This document shows, piece by piece, positions 52,971 to 61,003 of a stretch of 64,000 bases of DNA (the first letter of the stretch is position 1; every line of letters starts with the position of its first letter). The translations under genes were made by a program, and so were the position numbers. Below the pieces are notes generated by a model. The model was not told the DNA's origin, did no database searches, and saw only the letters and a list, made by a program, of their open reading frames with translations. Location: assembly GCA_934636105.1 (NCBI GenBank), contig CAKTZR010000018.1, positions 1 to 64,000 on the forward strand, read 5' to 3'. The DNA is from an uncultured Clostridia bacterium. GTDB lineage: Bacteria > Bacillota > Clostridia > Christensenellales > Aristaeellaceae.

Positions 52971-54711
52971 GTTGGCTGAATGCCGCCGCCAGCAGCGCGG
53001 GCGCGAGACAGAACAGCGGGAGCGCATAGCGCGGCAGGGTGCAGGGGCCGAACAGATAGCCCAGCCAAATGCCCAGCACACCCAGCGCACAGGGGAGCAG
53101 GCGTGCGCGCCTGTCGCTGATGAGCTTGACGCAGGCCAGAAGAATCAGCCAGAAGGGCGTAGCGACGGCAAAGAGCACGGAGATAACCGGATCGCTTTGA
53201 TAGCTGTTGCGGCGGCAGATTTTTTCCATCAGATCGCGGACGGCAGGCAGATAGCATGTCGTTTCAATGCTGTATTCGGTCATATCGACTTCCTGCAGCT
53301 GCAAATAGCCCTTGTCGTTGTAGGAGACATCCGGGTAGATGGTCGAATGGCTCAAGTCGTCGGGATACCACGAACCGAGGTTCAGCATCAGGAAAGCTTC
53401 AAGATATTCGTGCGCGTAGGCTTTGGCGTGTTTTCGCCACAGGGCGAGGAACGCGTCCCCTTCGCGTTCAATGCGGTCGCGATCCAGATAGCCCTTGGCC
53501 GGGTCGGCCAGATGCGGATGAACGACCAGGCCCTCATCCGAAACATACCACGAGCGGATTTCGGCCTTGTCCTCCTCGCTCATTCGGCCGCTGTTATAGG
53601 CGCGGACAAGCTGCTGGGCGGGGATGCTGTACAGCTGGAAGGATGTGTTTTCGCTGCTGGGGTGCAGCAGGAGCGTCAGGCCGCCGTTCACCAGCCCCGC
53701 CGCGCACAGGCAGGCGGCGAATAACAGCGCCGTCTGTCTGCGAAATCCCTTTGCGGCGATGAGCATCGAAGGAATCAGCAGCGCAAAAGCGAAAAGCCCA
53801 TTGTTGCGCAGCAGCGTCGTGCCAACGCCGCAAAGCGCATAGAGAAAGAGATTCGCTTTCTTTCGGAAGAAGGCTTCGGAATCCTCCAAAAGCGCGAAGG
53901 ATTGCAGCGAGAGCACCAGCAGCGCGGCGGAAAAAAGCGTGTCCTTACAGGTGGAAAGTGCCATCGTTGAAAAGATGGGGAGCAGCGCGTAAGCGGCGGT
54001 CATCAGCAGGAGCATCCACGTGGGCGCGCCGCGCTTTTGGACGAATGCGCAGGTATATGCCAGCGCAAACGCAAAGACGAGCATCTGCAAAACGGTGTTG
54101 AGCAGCAGGCCGGACGTGGGGGAGGAGAACGCTTCACCCAACGCCATCAGGCCGTTGCTCAAAGCGCTGTGCAGCAGCGGATGCAGCGTGGAATAGGCGT
54201 GATCAATATGCTGCTGATACTGCGCGGGAAAATCGTAGTTGACCATTCCGGGGAAAAACGCGAGCCAAACCGGAAGCCAGCCCAGCAGAATCACCAGCGC
54301 ATAGCCCCACAGGGGAATATGCAGCGCCTTTTTTTCGGCAGGCTTTGCGTTAAACAGCCGCGTGGTTACTGCGCCCAGCGCTGGCGCGGCCATCAACGGC
54401 ACGGCGGCGCGCCGAAGCAGGCTGCCCAGACCGGTAAGCAGGCCGTTATAGACGAACAGCTCCGAGCCAAGCCCCAGCGCGGCGGCAAAGAGCAGCGCAA
54501 AGCCCCAGCCGCAGACAAGCTGCCGCTGACTGGCCTGCCGAAAGGCCTGGCAGACAGGATACAGGCAGGCGAGAACGAGCAGCAGCCCCAGCGTGCCGGA
54601 ACGAAAAACGGCGCTGTCCGGATTGATGGGGATCAGATAAGGCGCGGCAAAGGCCAGCAGCAGGCAGCAGAAGCCCGCCAGCGGCGCGGCATATTTTCGA
54701 AGGATGGTCAT
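52927..54711 (-). CDS. Polytopic membrane protein, DUF6020-like (paralogue 1)
   Basis: This 594-residue multi-helix membrane protein shares the motifs FFPGMVNYDFPAQ, HPLLHSAL, STCKDTLFSA and LLRNNGLFA with its three paralogues. The N-terminal PYLIPINPDSAVFRSGTLG is nearly the same as in the next gene, which shows that these two are the closest pair. The C-terminal tail RGSDGALPHTPPRT is encoded by the R2 repeat at 52911-52970, which suggests that the element inserted over the original stop. The start ATG at 54711 follows AAGGGAG. No function is established; a role in envelope glycan synthesis is possible. Confidence 0.8.
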   Translation of the reverse strand: MTILRKYAAPLAGFCCLLLAFAAPYLIPINPDSAVFRSGTLGLLLVLACLYPVCQAFRQASQRQLVCGWGFALLFAAALGLGSELFVYNGLLTGLGSLLRRAAVPLMAAPALGAVTTRLFNAKPAEKKALHIPLWGYALVILLGWLPVWLAFFPGMVNYDFPAQYQQHIDHAYSTLHPLLHSALSNGLMALGEAFSSPTSGLLLNTVLQMLVFAFALAYTCAFVQKRGAPTWMLLLMTAAYALLPIFSTMALSTCKDTLFSAALLVLSLQSFALLEDSEAFFRKKANLFLYALCGVGTTLLRNNGLFAFALLIPSMLIAAKGFRRQTALLFAACLCAAGLVNGGLTLLLHPSSENTSFQLYSIPAQQLVRAYNSGRMSEEDKAEIRSWYVSDEGLVVHPHLADPAKGYLDRDRIEREGDAFLALWRKHAKAYAHEYLEAFLMLNLGSWYPDDLSHSTIYPDVSYNDKGYLQLQEVDMTEYSIETTCYLPAVRDLMEKICRRNSYQSDPVISVLFAVATPFWLILLACVKLISDRRARLLPCALGVLGIWLGYLFGPCTLPRYALPLFCLAPALLAAAFSQRGSDGALPHTPPRT

Positions 54712-54754
54712 GCGCGTACTCCCTTAGTTTTAAGATCAATCTCATTGTCAATCT

Positions 54755-54783
54755 ATTGTAGCCGAATTGCACAAAAGAATCAA
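54755..54783 (-). promoter_or_regulatory. Promoter of DUF6020 pair
   Basis: On the minus strand TTGATT (54778-54783), 17-bp spacer, TACAAT (54755-54760). Confidence 0.65.
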
Positions 54784-54790
54784 TAGCGGC

Positions 54791-54829
54791 AAACAAAAAC
54801 CCCGATGCAGGGGTGATGCTGCATCGGGG
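54791..54829 (-). terminator. glg operon terminator
   Basis: CCCCGATGCAG stem with complement and a GGGTGAT loop, followed on the minus strand by TTTTTGTTTG, 11 bp past the glgA stop. Confidence 0.9.
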
Positions 54830-54840
54830 AAAACGATGGA

Positions 54841-56781
54841 TTATTCAGCCTTGGGGGCTTCTTCGGCAGGCGCTTCGACCTTCGGTTCGGCCTTCTTGCG
54901 CGGGGCGCGCTTGGCTTTAGGCTTTTCCTCGGCCTTGGGTTCTTCCTTGACCTCGGCGGCGGCTTCAACCTTGGGCTTGCGGCCACGCTTGGCCTTGGGC
55001 TTTTCCTCGGCTTTGGGTTCCTCCTTCACCTCGGCGGGCGCTTCGGCTTTTTTACGGGGAGCGCGCTTGGCCTTGGGCTTCTCCTCGGCCTTGGGTTCTT
55101 CCTCCACCTCGGCGGGCGCTTCGGCTTTTTTGCGGGGAGTGCGCTTGGCCTTGGGCTTCTCCTCGGCCTTGGGTTCTTCCTTCACCTCAGCGACGGCTTC
55201 GGCCTTGGGCTTGCGGCCGCGCTTGGCCTTGGGCTTCTCCTCGGCCTTCGGCGCTTCTTCCTTCACATCCCCGGCTTCTGCCTGTGGAGCCGGGGCAGGC
55301 TTAGGGTTTTCGGGCTTCTCCTCGGCGAGCGAGAACGCCGTCGCGGGCTTGGTCAGCTCCTCATACAGCGCCAGATACTTGCTGGCGGAGGAATACCAGC
55401 TGTAATCGCCGGTCATGCCGCGCACGATCAGGCGATACCACACCTCGCGGTTGTTCTGATAATAATGCACGGCGCGGCGCACGGTGTGCAGCATGTCATG
55501 CGCATTATAGTTGAAGAAGGTGAAGCCGTTGCCCTCGTCGGTGAACTTGTTGTAAGAGAGCACGGTATCGCGCAGGCCGCCCGTCTCGCGCGCGACCGGC
55601 ACGGAGCCATAGCGCATCGCGATCATCTGGGACAGGCCGCACGGCTCGAACTGGCTGGGCATGAGGAACATATCGCTGCCCGCGTAGATGCGGTGCGCCA
55701 GCTGGTGATTCATCGCAAAGCGCGCGGCCAGACGGCCCGGATATTCGCTCTCCGCCCAGGAGAACAGGTTGGTGTATTTCGCTTCGCCCATGCCGAGCAC
55801 GACGAGCTGAATGCCGGTTGCCATCAGTTCGCGGATGACGCACTCGATGAGGTCGAAGCCTTTCTGATTGGACAGGCGGGAGATGATGCCCACCAGCGGC
55901 ACGGTCGGATCGACGGTCAGGCCGAGTTCCTTTTGCAGCTCCGCCTTACAGGTTTCCTTGCCGCCGAGGTGATACGGATCATAATTCGCGTAAATCTGCG
56001 GGTCCTTCGACGGATCGTAGTCGTTCACGTCGATGCCGTTGAGAATACCCACCAGCTGATCCTTGCGCGCGCGGAGGAGACCGTCCAGACGCTCGCCGTA
56101 GAACGCAGTCTGAATCTCATCCGCATAGCTCGGCGAAACGGTGGTCAGCTCGTCGGCGTAAACCAGACCGGCCTTCATGTAGTTCGCACAGCCGTAGCAT
56201 TCCAGCTTGTCCGAGGTGAACAGGCTGTCGCCCAGGCCGAGCGTATCCTGAACCGCCTTGATCGGGAAAACGCCCTGATACTGGAGGTTGTGGATGGTGT
56301 AGACCGTCTTCATATCCTGATAGAACGGGAACTGCGCATACTGAATCTTGAGCAGCGCCGGAATCATGCCGGTCTGCCAGTCGTGGCAGTGGATGACGTC
56401 GGGCTTGAAATCCAGATGCACCAGCGCGTCGATCACTGCGCGGTCGAAGAAGCCGAAGCGCTCGTATTCGTCGCCGCCCAGACCGTAGATATAGGAGCGG
56501 CCGAAGTAATACTGGTTATCCACGAAATAGAAGGTCACGCCCTGATATTCAAGGCTCTTGATGCCGCAGTATTGGCGGCGCCAGCAAAGCTCAACCTCAA
56601 ACTCGCATTCGAGCTTCATCTGGCTGACATACTGCTCCGGGATGGCGGCGTACAGCGGCAGAATGACGCGCACGTCGTGGCCCTGCGCCTTGAGCACGGG
56701 GGAAAGCGCGCCCACCACGTCGGCCAGACCGCCGGTCTTGATAAACGGTACGCATTCGGATGCCGCAAAGAGAATCTTCAT
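54841..56781 (-). CDS. glgA: Glycogen synthase with repetitive Lys/Ala/Pro/Glu tail
   Basis: This 646-residue GT5 enzyme transfers glucose from ADP-glucose to growing alpha-1,4-glucan. The catalytic core (about 1-480) has the ADP-glucose-binding KTGGLADV, HDWQTGM, ISRLSNQKGFDL and FEPCGLSQMIAMRYG with RETGGLRDTV. Normal GlgA ends near 480. Here a linker (486-517) leads to five 26-residue repeats (518-646) alternating a basic block (KAKRGRKPK or KAKRAPRKK) with an acidic block (AEVKEEPKAEEKP). The basic blocks resemble AT-hook or histone-H1-like motifs. GAGGAGG precedes the start. It is last in the glgC-glgD-glgA operon, 77 bp after glgD. Confidence 0.95.
   Translation of the reverse strand: MKILFAASECVPFIKTGGLADVVGALSPVLKAQGHDVRVILPLYAAIPEQYVSQMKLECEFEVELCWRRQYCGIKSLEYQGVTFYFVDNQYYFGRSYIYGLGGDEYERFGFFDRAVIDALVHLDFKPDVIHCHDWQTGMIPALLKIQYAQFPFYQDMKTVYTIHNLQYQGVFPIKAVQDTLGLGDSLFTSDKLECYGCANYMKAGLVYADELTTVSPSYADEIQTAFYGERLDGLLRARKDQLVGILNGIDVNDYDPSKDPQIYANYDPYHLGGKETCKAELQKELGLTVDPTVPLVGIISRLSNQKGFDLIECVIRELMATGIQLVVLGMGEAKYTNLFSWAESEYPGRLAARFAMNHQLAHRIYAGSDMFLMPSQFEPCGLSQMIAMRYGSVPVARETGGLRDTVLSYNKFTDEGNGFTFFNYNAHDMLHTVRRAVHYYQNNREVWYRLIVRGMTGDYSWYSSASKYLALYEELTKPATAFSLAEEKPENPKPAPAPQAEAGDVKEEAPKAEEKPKAKRGRKPKAEAVAEVKEEPKAEEKPKAKRTPRKKAEAPAEVEEEPKAEEKPKAKRAPRKKAEAPAEVKEEPKAEEKPKAKRGRKPKVEAAAEVKEEPKAEEKPKAKRAPRKKAEPKVEAPAEEAPKAE
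54844..55230 (-). repeat. 78-bp tandem repeats encoding the GlgA tail
   Basis: Five in-frame copies of a 78-bp unit, the last slightly altered, encode residues 518-646 of GlgA. Copies alternate between GRKPK and PRKK forms, which suggests block duplication. Confidence 0.85.
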
Positions 56782-56858
56782 GTGGATTCCTCCTCGTTTA
56801 TTGGGTCAAATTGGAAAAAGGCGGGAACCGTCCACGCATGAACAGCCCCCGCTTTGAC

Positions 56859-57983
56859 TTAAATCACAACGTTCTTGGCGATGACAATCGGATAAGCGGC
56901 GGGCGCGATCAGGCGGCCGTTGCGGCGGATGACGCTCTGCTTGTCGAGAATGCAGTGGTCGATCTCCGCACCTTCCTGAATCTGCGCATCCTGCATGACG
57001 ATGGAGTTCTTGACAACCGCGCCCTTGGCGACCTTCACGCCGCGGAAGAGGACGGAGTTGATGACTGTGCCCTCGATGATGCAGCCGTTGGCAATCAGGG
57101 AGTTGGAGCATTCGCACTCGTCCACATAGCGGGCGGGCAGGTCGTCACGAACCTTGGTATACACCGGACGATCCTTCGGGAACAGCTGGCGGCGCACGTC
57201 GCTGTTCAGGAGCGACATGTTGAAATTGAAATAGGACTGGATGGAGTCGATCTGGCAGGCCAGCCCCTTGTATTCATAGCCGTAAACCTTCAGGTTGCCG
57301 TCGTTGATGTTGCGCTGGAGGATGTCGCGGTCAAAGTCGTGCATGCCGTTGGCGGCCGCCTGCTCAACCAGCTGGCGCAGCAGCTCGCGCTTGGTGATGT
57401 AGACCTTGAGGGACGCACAGTCGCGCGTCGGCACGGAAGAACCGATCTCCATGCCCGTGACCTTGCCCTCCTCATCGACGGAGAGGAACGTATCGTTTTC
57501 GCCCTCTGTGCCGACGGCCTTTGCGCCGTGGGCATAGAGCACGGTCACATCCGCGCCCTTTTCCATGTGATACTTGAGCGCGTCGGTGTAATCCATATTA
57601 TAGATCGTGTGGCTGTTGGTCAGCACGATGTATTCCTGACGGGAGAGGCGCAGGTAGGTGCTGTTGGACTTGAGCGCATCCAGCAGACCGGAATAAACGC
57701 CCATGTTCTCGCGGGTCAGGAACGGCGGCAGCATCACAAGGCCCTGCTTGCCGTGCAGGTCCCACTCGCGGCCGGAACCGATGTGATCCATCAGCGAAGA
57801 ATAATTCTTCTGGGTAATCACGCCGACGTTCTTGATGCCGCTGTGAACCATCGAGGAAAGCTGGAAGTCGATCACGCGGTAACGGCCCGCGATCGGAAGG
57901 GCGGCAACCGCGCGCAGGCTGGTCAGCTCGCCGAGATGAATATCGTTTTCACCGGTAAAAATCAAACCCATGACATCTTTCAT
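56859..57983 (-). CDS. glgD: Glycogen biosynthesis protein GlgD
   Basis: This 374-residue protein is the non-catalytic or regulatory partner of ADP-glucose pyrophosphorylase in Bacillota. It has a nucleotidyltransferase-like N-terminal domain (MGLIFTGENDIHLGELTSLR, in which the usual GGQGSRL pyrophosphate loop is missing) and a C-terminal left-handed beta helix (VINSVLFRGVKVAKGAVVKN). AAGGAGG lies upstream. It starts 14 bp after the glgC stop. Confidence 0.95.
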   Translation of the reverse strand: MKDVMGLIFTGENDIHLGELTSLRAVAALPIAGRYRVIDFQLSSMVHSGIKNVGVITQKNYSSLMDHIGSGREWDLHGKQGLVMLPPFLTRENMGVYSGLLDALKSNSTYLRLSRQEYIVLTNSHTIYNMDYTDALKYHMEKGADVTVLYAHGAKAVGTEGENDTFLSVDEEGKVTGMEIGSSVPTRDCASLKVYITKRELLRQLVEQAAANGMHDFDRDILQRNINDGNLKVYGYEYKGLACQIDSIQSYFNFNMSLLNSDVRRQLFPKDRPVYTKVRDDLPARYVDECECSNSLIANGCIIEGTVINSVLFRGVKVAKGAVVKNSIVMQDAQIQEGAEIDHCILDKQSVIRRNGRLIAPAAYPIVIAKNVVI

Positions 57984-57997
57984 TGTGGGTGCCCTCC

Positions 57998-59179
57998 TTA
58001 CTGCTGCGCGTCGGCGTCAACCTGCGCGCCAGCGGCAACCTTTTCCCCCGCAGGGATGACGGCGTTGTGGCCGACGACGGCGATCTTGCCGGTCTCCTCG
58101 CCGACGACCGCGCCCGCGCAGATGTGCGCGTTTTCCGCGACGATCGCACGGCGGACGACCGCGCCGCGCTCGATGACCGCGCCCGGCATGATGACCGCGT
58201 CGGTGATCTCCGCGCCGGTTTCAACCGTCACGCCCGCAAAGAGCACGGAGTGATTGATGACGCCCTTGACCTCGCAGCCCTCGGTAATCAGGCAGTTGAC
58301 GACCTTCGCGCCGTCGGCGATGTAGTGCGGCGGCATGCCCGGGTTACGGGCATAGATGCGCCAGCGCTTGTCGTACAGATCGATCGGCATGGGCATTTCG
58401 AGCAGGTCCATGTTCGCTTCCCAGAGGGATTCAATGGTGCCCACGTCCTTCCAGTAGCCGTCAAACGTGTAGGTATACAGGTTCTCCCCGGCTTCGAGCA
58501 TCGCCGGGATGATGTTTTTGCCGAAGTCGTTGTCGCTGTTCGGGTTGGCCTCGTCCAGCTCCAGATATTTGCGCATCTTGCTCCAGGAGAAGATGTAAAC
58601 GCCCATGGAGGCCTTGTTGCTCTTGGGCTGGGCAGGCTTCTCCTCGAACTCGGTGATGCGGTTGTTCTCGTCCGTGTTGAGGATGCCGAAGCGCGGCGCT
58701 TCCTCCCACGGCACTTCGCGCACGGCGATGGTCAAATCTGCGCCGTTTTTGATGTGCTCGCGCAGCATCGCGTTGTAATCCATTTTATAGATATGGTCGC
58801 CGGAGAGCACCAGCACGTATTCCGGGTCCCACTGGGCGATGAAGGGGATGTTCTGATAGATGGCGTTGGCCGTGCCCTTGTACCATTCGCCGGTCTTGCC
58901 GGTCTGATACGGCGGCAGAACGTAAACGCCGCCGTTAGAAAGGTCAAGGTCCCACGGCGAACCGGAGCCGATGTAGGCGTTCAGCTCCAGCGGACGATAC
59001 TGCGTCAAAACGCCGACCACGTCGATGCCCGAATTGGTGCAGTTGGAGAGCGGAAAATCGATGATGCGATATTTTCCGCCGTAGGGAACTGCCGGCTTGG
59101 CGACATCCTTGGTCAGGATGCCCAGACGGCTGCCTTGGCCGCCCGCGAGCAGCATGGCAACGCATTGCTTCTTCCTCAT
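57998..59179 (-). CDS. glgC: Glucose-1-phosphate adenylyltransferase
   Basis: This 393-residue enzyme makes ADP-glucose from ATP and glucose-1-phosphate, the committed step of glycogen synthesis. The catalytic loop [28 protein letters not shown], the [10 protein letters not shown] metal site and [11 protein letters not shown] are present, followed by a beta-helix. Start at 59179 is chosen because AGGAG lies upstream and the protein then begins [10 protein letters not shown]; 32 extra upstream codons are not homologous. It is first in the operon with glgD and glgA. Confidence 0.96.
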   Translation of the reverse strand: MRKKQCVAMLLAGGQGSRLGILTKDVAKPAVPYGGKYRIIDFPLSNCTNSGIDVVGVLTQYRPLELNAYIGSGSPWDLDLSNGGVYVLPPYQTGKTGEWYKGTANAIYQNIPFIAQWDPEYVLVLSGDHIYKMDYNAMLREHIKNGADLTIAVREVPWEEAPRFGILNTDENNRITEFEEKPAQPKSNKASMGVYIFSWSKMRKYLELDEANPNSDNDFGKNIIPAMLEAGENLYTYTFDGYWKDVGTIESLWEANMDLLEMPMPIDLYDKRWRIYARNPGMPPHYIADGAKVVNCLITEGCEVKGVINHSVLFAGVTVETGAEITDAVIMPGAVIERGAVVRRAIVAENAHICAGAVVGEETGKIAVVGHNAVIPAGEKVAAGAQVDADAQQ

Positions 59180-59273
59180 TGTGAACACACTCCTGTGATA
59201 TTGGGTTAATCTTGCCGATGGCGCATTGGAAAGGGCGCGTTCTTCATCCCCGCGCGCATTTCCGCTTAGCTGC

Positions 59274-59282
59274 ATTATATCA
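59274..59282 (-). promoter_or_regulatory. glg operon extended -10 promoter
   Basis: TGATATAAT on the minus strand, 95 bp upstream of glgC. A good -35 is not visible. Confidence 0.55.
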
Positions 59283-59460
59283 TAATCTGTGCAAAAGGAA
59301 AAGCAAATTCATGTGATGTTTCCATGACGCACCCCGGAAACCGGACAGTTTTTGAACACATCACGTCCATCCGGGCGGATTGTGTCCCGCATGCGCGGAC
59401 GCAAGACAAGGCTCGACCCAATACGGGCGTTGACAAAAATTCGCCAAGCGCGCTGCAAGA

Positions 59461-59489
59461 TTGCAAAACCGCCTGCCGTGCTGTATAAT
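59461..59489 (+). promoter_or_regulatory. Promoter of pseudouridine synthase gene
   Basis: TTGCAA (59461-59466), 17-bp spacer, TATAAT (59484-59489). Confidence 0.7.
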
Positions 59490-59529
59490 GGAAAGCACAT
59501 GAAACGAGAAGGCTTTGGAGGACGAAAAT

Positions 59530-60252
59530 TTGAGCGAAAAGATACGGCTTGACAAACTGCTTGCGCTGCTCGGCGAGGGTACGAGGAGCGAAATCAAAGC
59601 GATGGTGCGCGCCGGGCGCGTGAGCGTGGATGGGCAGACCGCGAAGGACGCGGGGCTGCAGGTCTGCGGCGAAACGAGCGATATTCGTCTGGATGGGCGC
59701 GCGCTGCATTATCAGGCCGTCCGCCACGTGATGCTCAATAAGCCCTCCGGCGTGCTGACCGCCGCGCGGGACAAAAAGCAGAAAACCGTGATGGATTTGC
59801 TGCCGCCGATGTATGCCGCGATGGGCGCGATGCCCGCCGGGCGGCTGGATAAGGATACCGAGGGCCTGCTGATTATCACCTCCGACGGTCAGCTCGCGCA
59901 CCGCATCATTTCGCCCAAGCATGAGGTCGGCAAGGTCTATTATGCGCGGCTCGACGGCGAGCTGACCGATGCAGACGTTGCCGCGCTCGAAGCGGGCCTT
60001 CATATCCGCGACGCAGACGGTGAGTTCGACGCGCGGCCCGCCAAAATCGAACGGGATGGAGCCGATGCGGCTTATATCCGCGTGACCGAGGGCAAATACC
60101 ATCAGGTTAAGCGCATGTTCGCCGCAAGAGGAAAGCACGTCGTCTACCTCAAACGCATGGCCATCGGCGCGCTGGCGCTCGATCCCGCTTTGCAGCCCGG
60201 CGAGTGGAGGGAGCTGACACAGGAAGAAGTTGCCAGACTTGAGATGGAATAG
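59530..60252 (+). CDS. RsuA/RluB-family pseudouridine synthase
   Basis: This 240-residue enzyme isomerises uridine in rRNA to pseudouridine. It has an N-terminal S4 RNA-binding domain (IRLDKLLALLGEGTRSEIKA) and a catalytic domain with the Asp-containing motif AGRLDKDTEGLLIITSDG. The start is a TTG at 59530, 8 bp after GGAGG; an in-frame TTG at 59515 would lie over that site. Whether the target is U516 of 16S rRNA (RsuA) or a 23S site cannot be decided. Confidence 0.9.
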   Translation: MSEKIRLDKLLALLGEGTRSEIKAMVRAGRVSVDGQTAKDAGLQVCGETSDIRLDGRALHYQAVRHVMLNKPSGVLTAARDKKQKTVMDLLPPMYAAMGAMPAGRLDKDTEGLLIITSDGQLAHRIISPKHEVGKVYYARLDGELTDADVAALEAGLHIRDADGEFDARPAKIERDGADAAYIRVTEGKYHQVKRMFAARGKHVVYLKRMAIGALALDPALQPGEWRELTQEEVARLEME

Positions 60253-60315
60253 GACGTTATCAAATGACGGACGCGCTCCTGCAACGGTTTTAAGCAGTAA
60301 AATATTTTAATTAAA

Positions 60316-60336
60316 TTTGATTGCGAAGCAATCAAA
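60316..60336. repeat. Perfect hairpin TTTGATTGC-GAA-GCAATCAAA
   Basis: A 9-bp perfect stem lies 64 bp after the pseudouridine synthase stop and directly before an R2 copy. On the minus strand it is followed by an A/T-rich tract. Role unknown. Confidence 0.5.
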
Positions 60337-60340
60337 AGGA

Positions 60341-60400
60341 GGGAAATCCAAGAACCTCAGGTTCTTGGTGGGGTTTGGGGCAAAGCCCCAAGCCGTCCCC
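60341..60400 (+). repeat. R2 palindromic repeat copy
   Basis: Matches the 52911 copy closely in the first 33 bases (CCAAGAACCTCAGGTTCTTGG) and has a GGGGC-AAA-GCCCC stem. It ends 15 bp before the start of the methyltransferase gene, just upstream of its AAAGGAG. Confidence 0.85.
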
Positions 60401-60415
60401 CGAAAGGAGCTTTTT

Positions 60416-61003
60416 ATGCCTGAATATTATTATACCAATGCCCCGACCAGCGAGCATGAGGATCGCCATTTCACCAGCGTGTTCATGGGAAAAACGCTGG
60501 CGTTTGAAACCGACGCGGGCGTGTTCTCCAAGCAGCATGTTGATCCCGGCAGCGAAATCCTCTGTAAGAGCCTGCCCGAACTGCATGGGCGCGTGCTCGA
60601 TATGGGCTGCGGCTGGGGCGCAATGACCGTCATGACGCTTGCCCGCTTCCCGGCGCTGGAGGTGACCATGGCCGACGTGAACGAGCGTGCGCTCGACCTC
60701 GCCATCCGTAACGTGCAGAAAAACGGCATGCAGGCAAAGGCCGTCCTCTCCGACGGCTTTGCGAATATCGAAGGAACGTTTGACGCGGTCATCACCAACC
60801 CGCCGATTCGCGCGGGCAAGGCCGTCATTTATCAGATGTTCGCCGACGCCAAGGCCCATCTGGCCCCCGGCGGCAGATTGATTCTCGTCATCCGTAAGCA
60901 GCAGGGCGCGCCGAGTGCGCTCAAGTATCTCAAGGAATTATACGCAAGCGCCGAAACGATTGAGCGCGACGGCGGCTATTGGGTGATCGAATGCAGAGTG
61001 TGA
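60416..61003 (+). CDS. Class I methyltransferase, RsmC-like
   Basis: This 195-residue SAM-dependent enzyme has motif I VLDMGCGWGAM, the acidic motif ADVNERALDL, and the catalytic NPPIRAGK, which is typical of the small RsmC-like N2-guanine methyltransferases of Bacillota (probable 16S rRNA target). Start at 60416 follows AAAGGAG; upstream codons of the longer ORF are repeat R2. Its 3' end overlaps the next gene by 13 bp. Confidence 0.88.
   Translation: MPEYYYTNAPTSEHEDRHFTSVFMGKTLAFETDAGVFSKQHVDPGSEILCKSLPELHGRVLDMGCGWGAMTVMTLARFPALEVTMADVNERALDLAIRNVQKNGMQAKAVLSDGFANIEGTFDAVITNPPIRAGKAVIYQMFADAKAHLAPGGRLILVIRKQQGAPSALKYLKELYASAETIERDGGYWVIECRV

Larger units (their letters stand above)
59180..59529. 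other. Divergent intergenic region between glgC and RsuA-type gene
   Basis: This 350-bp region has an extended -10 for glgC on the minus strand, a promoter for the pseudouridine synthase on the plus strand, and several short GC-rich inverted segments between them. No small gene or known riboswitch was recognised. Confidence 0.6.
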
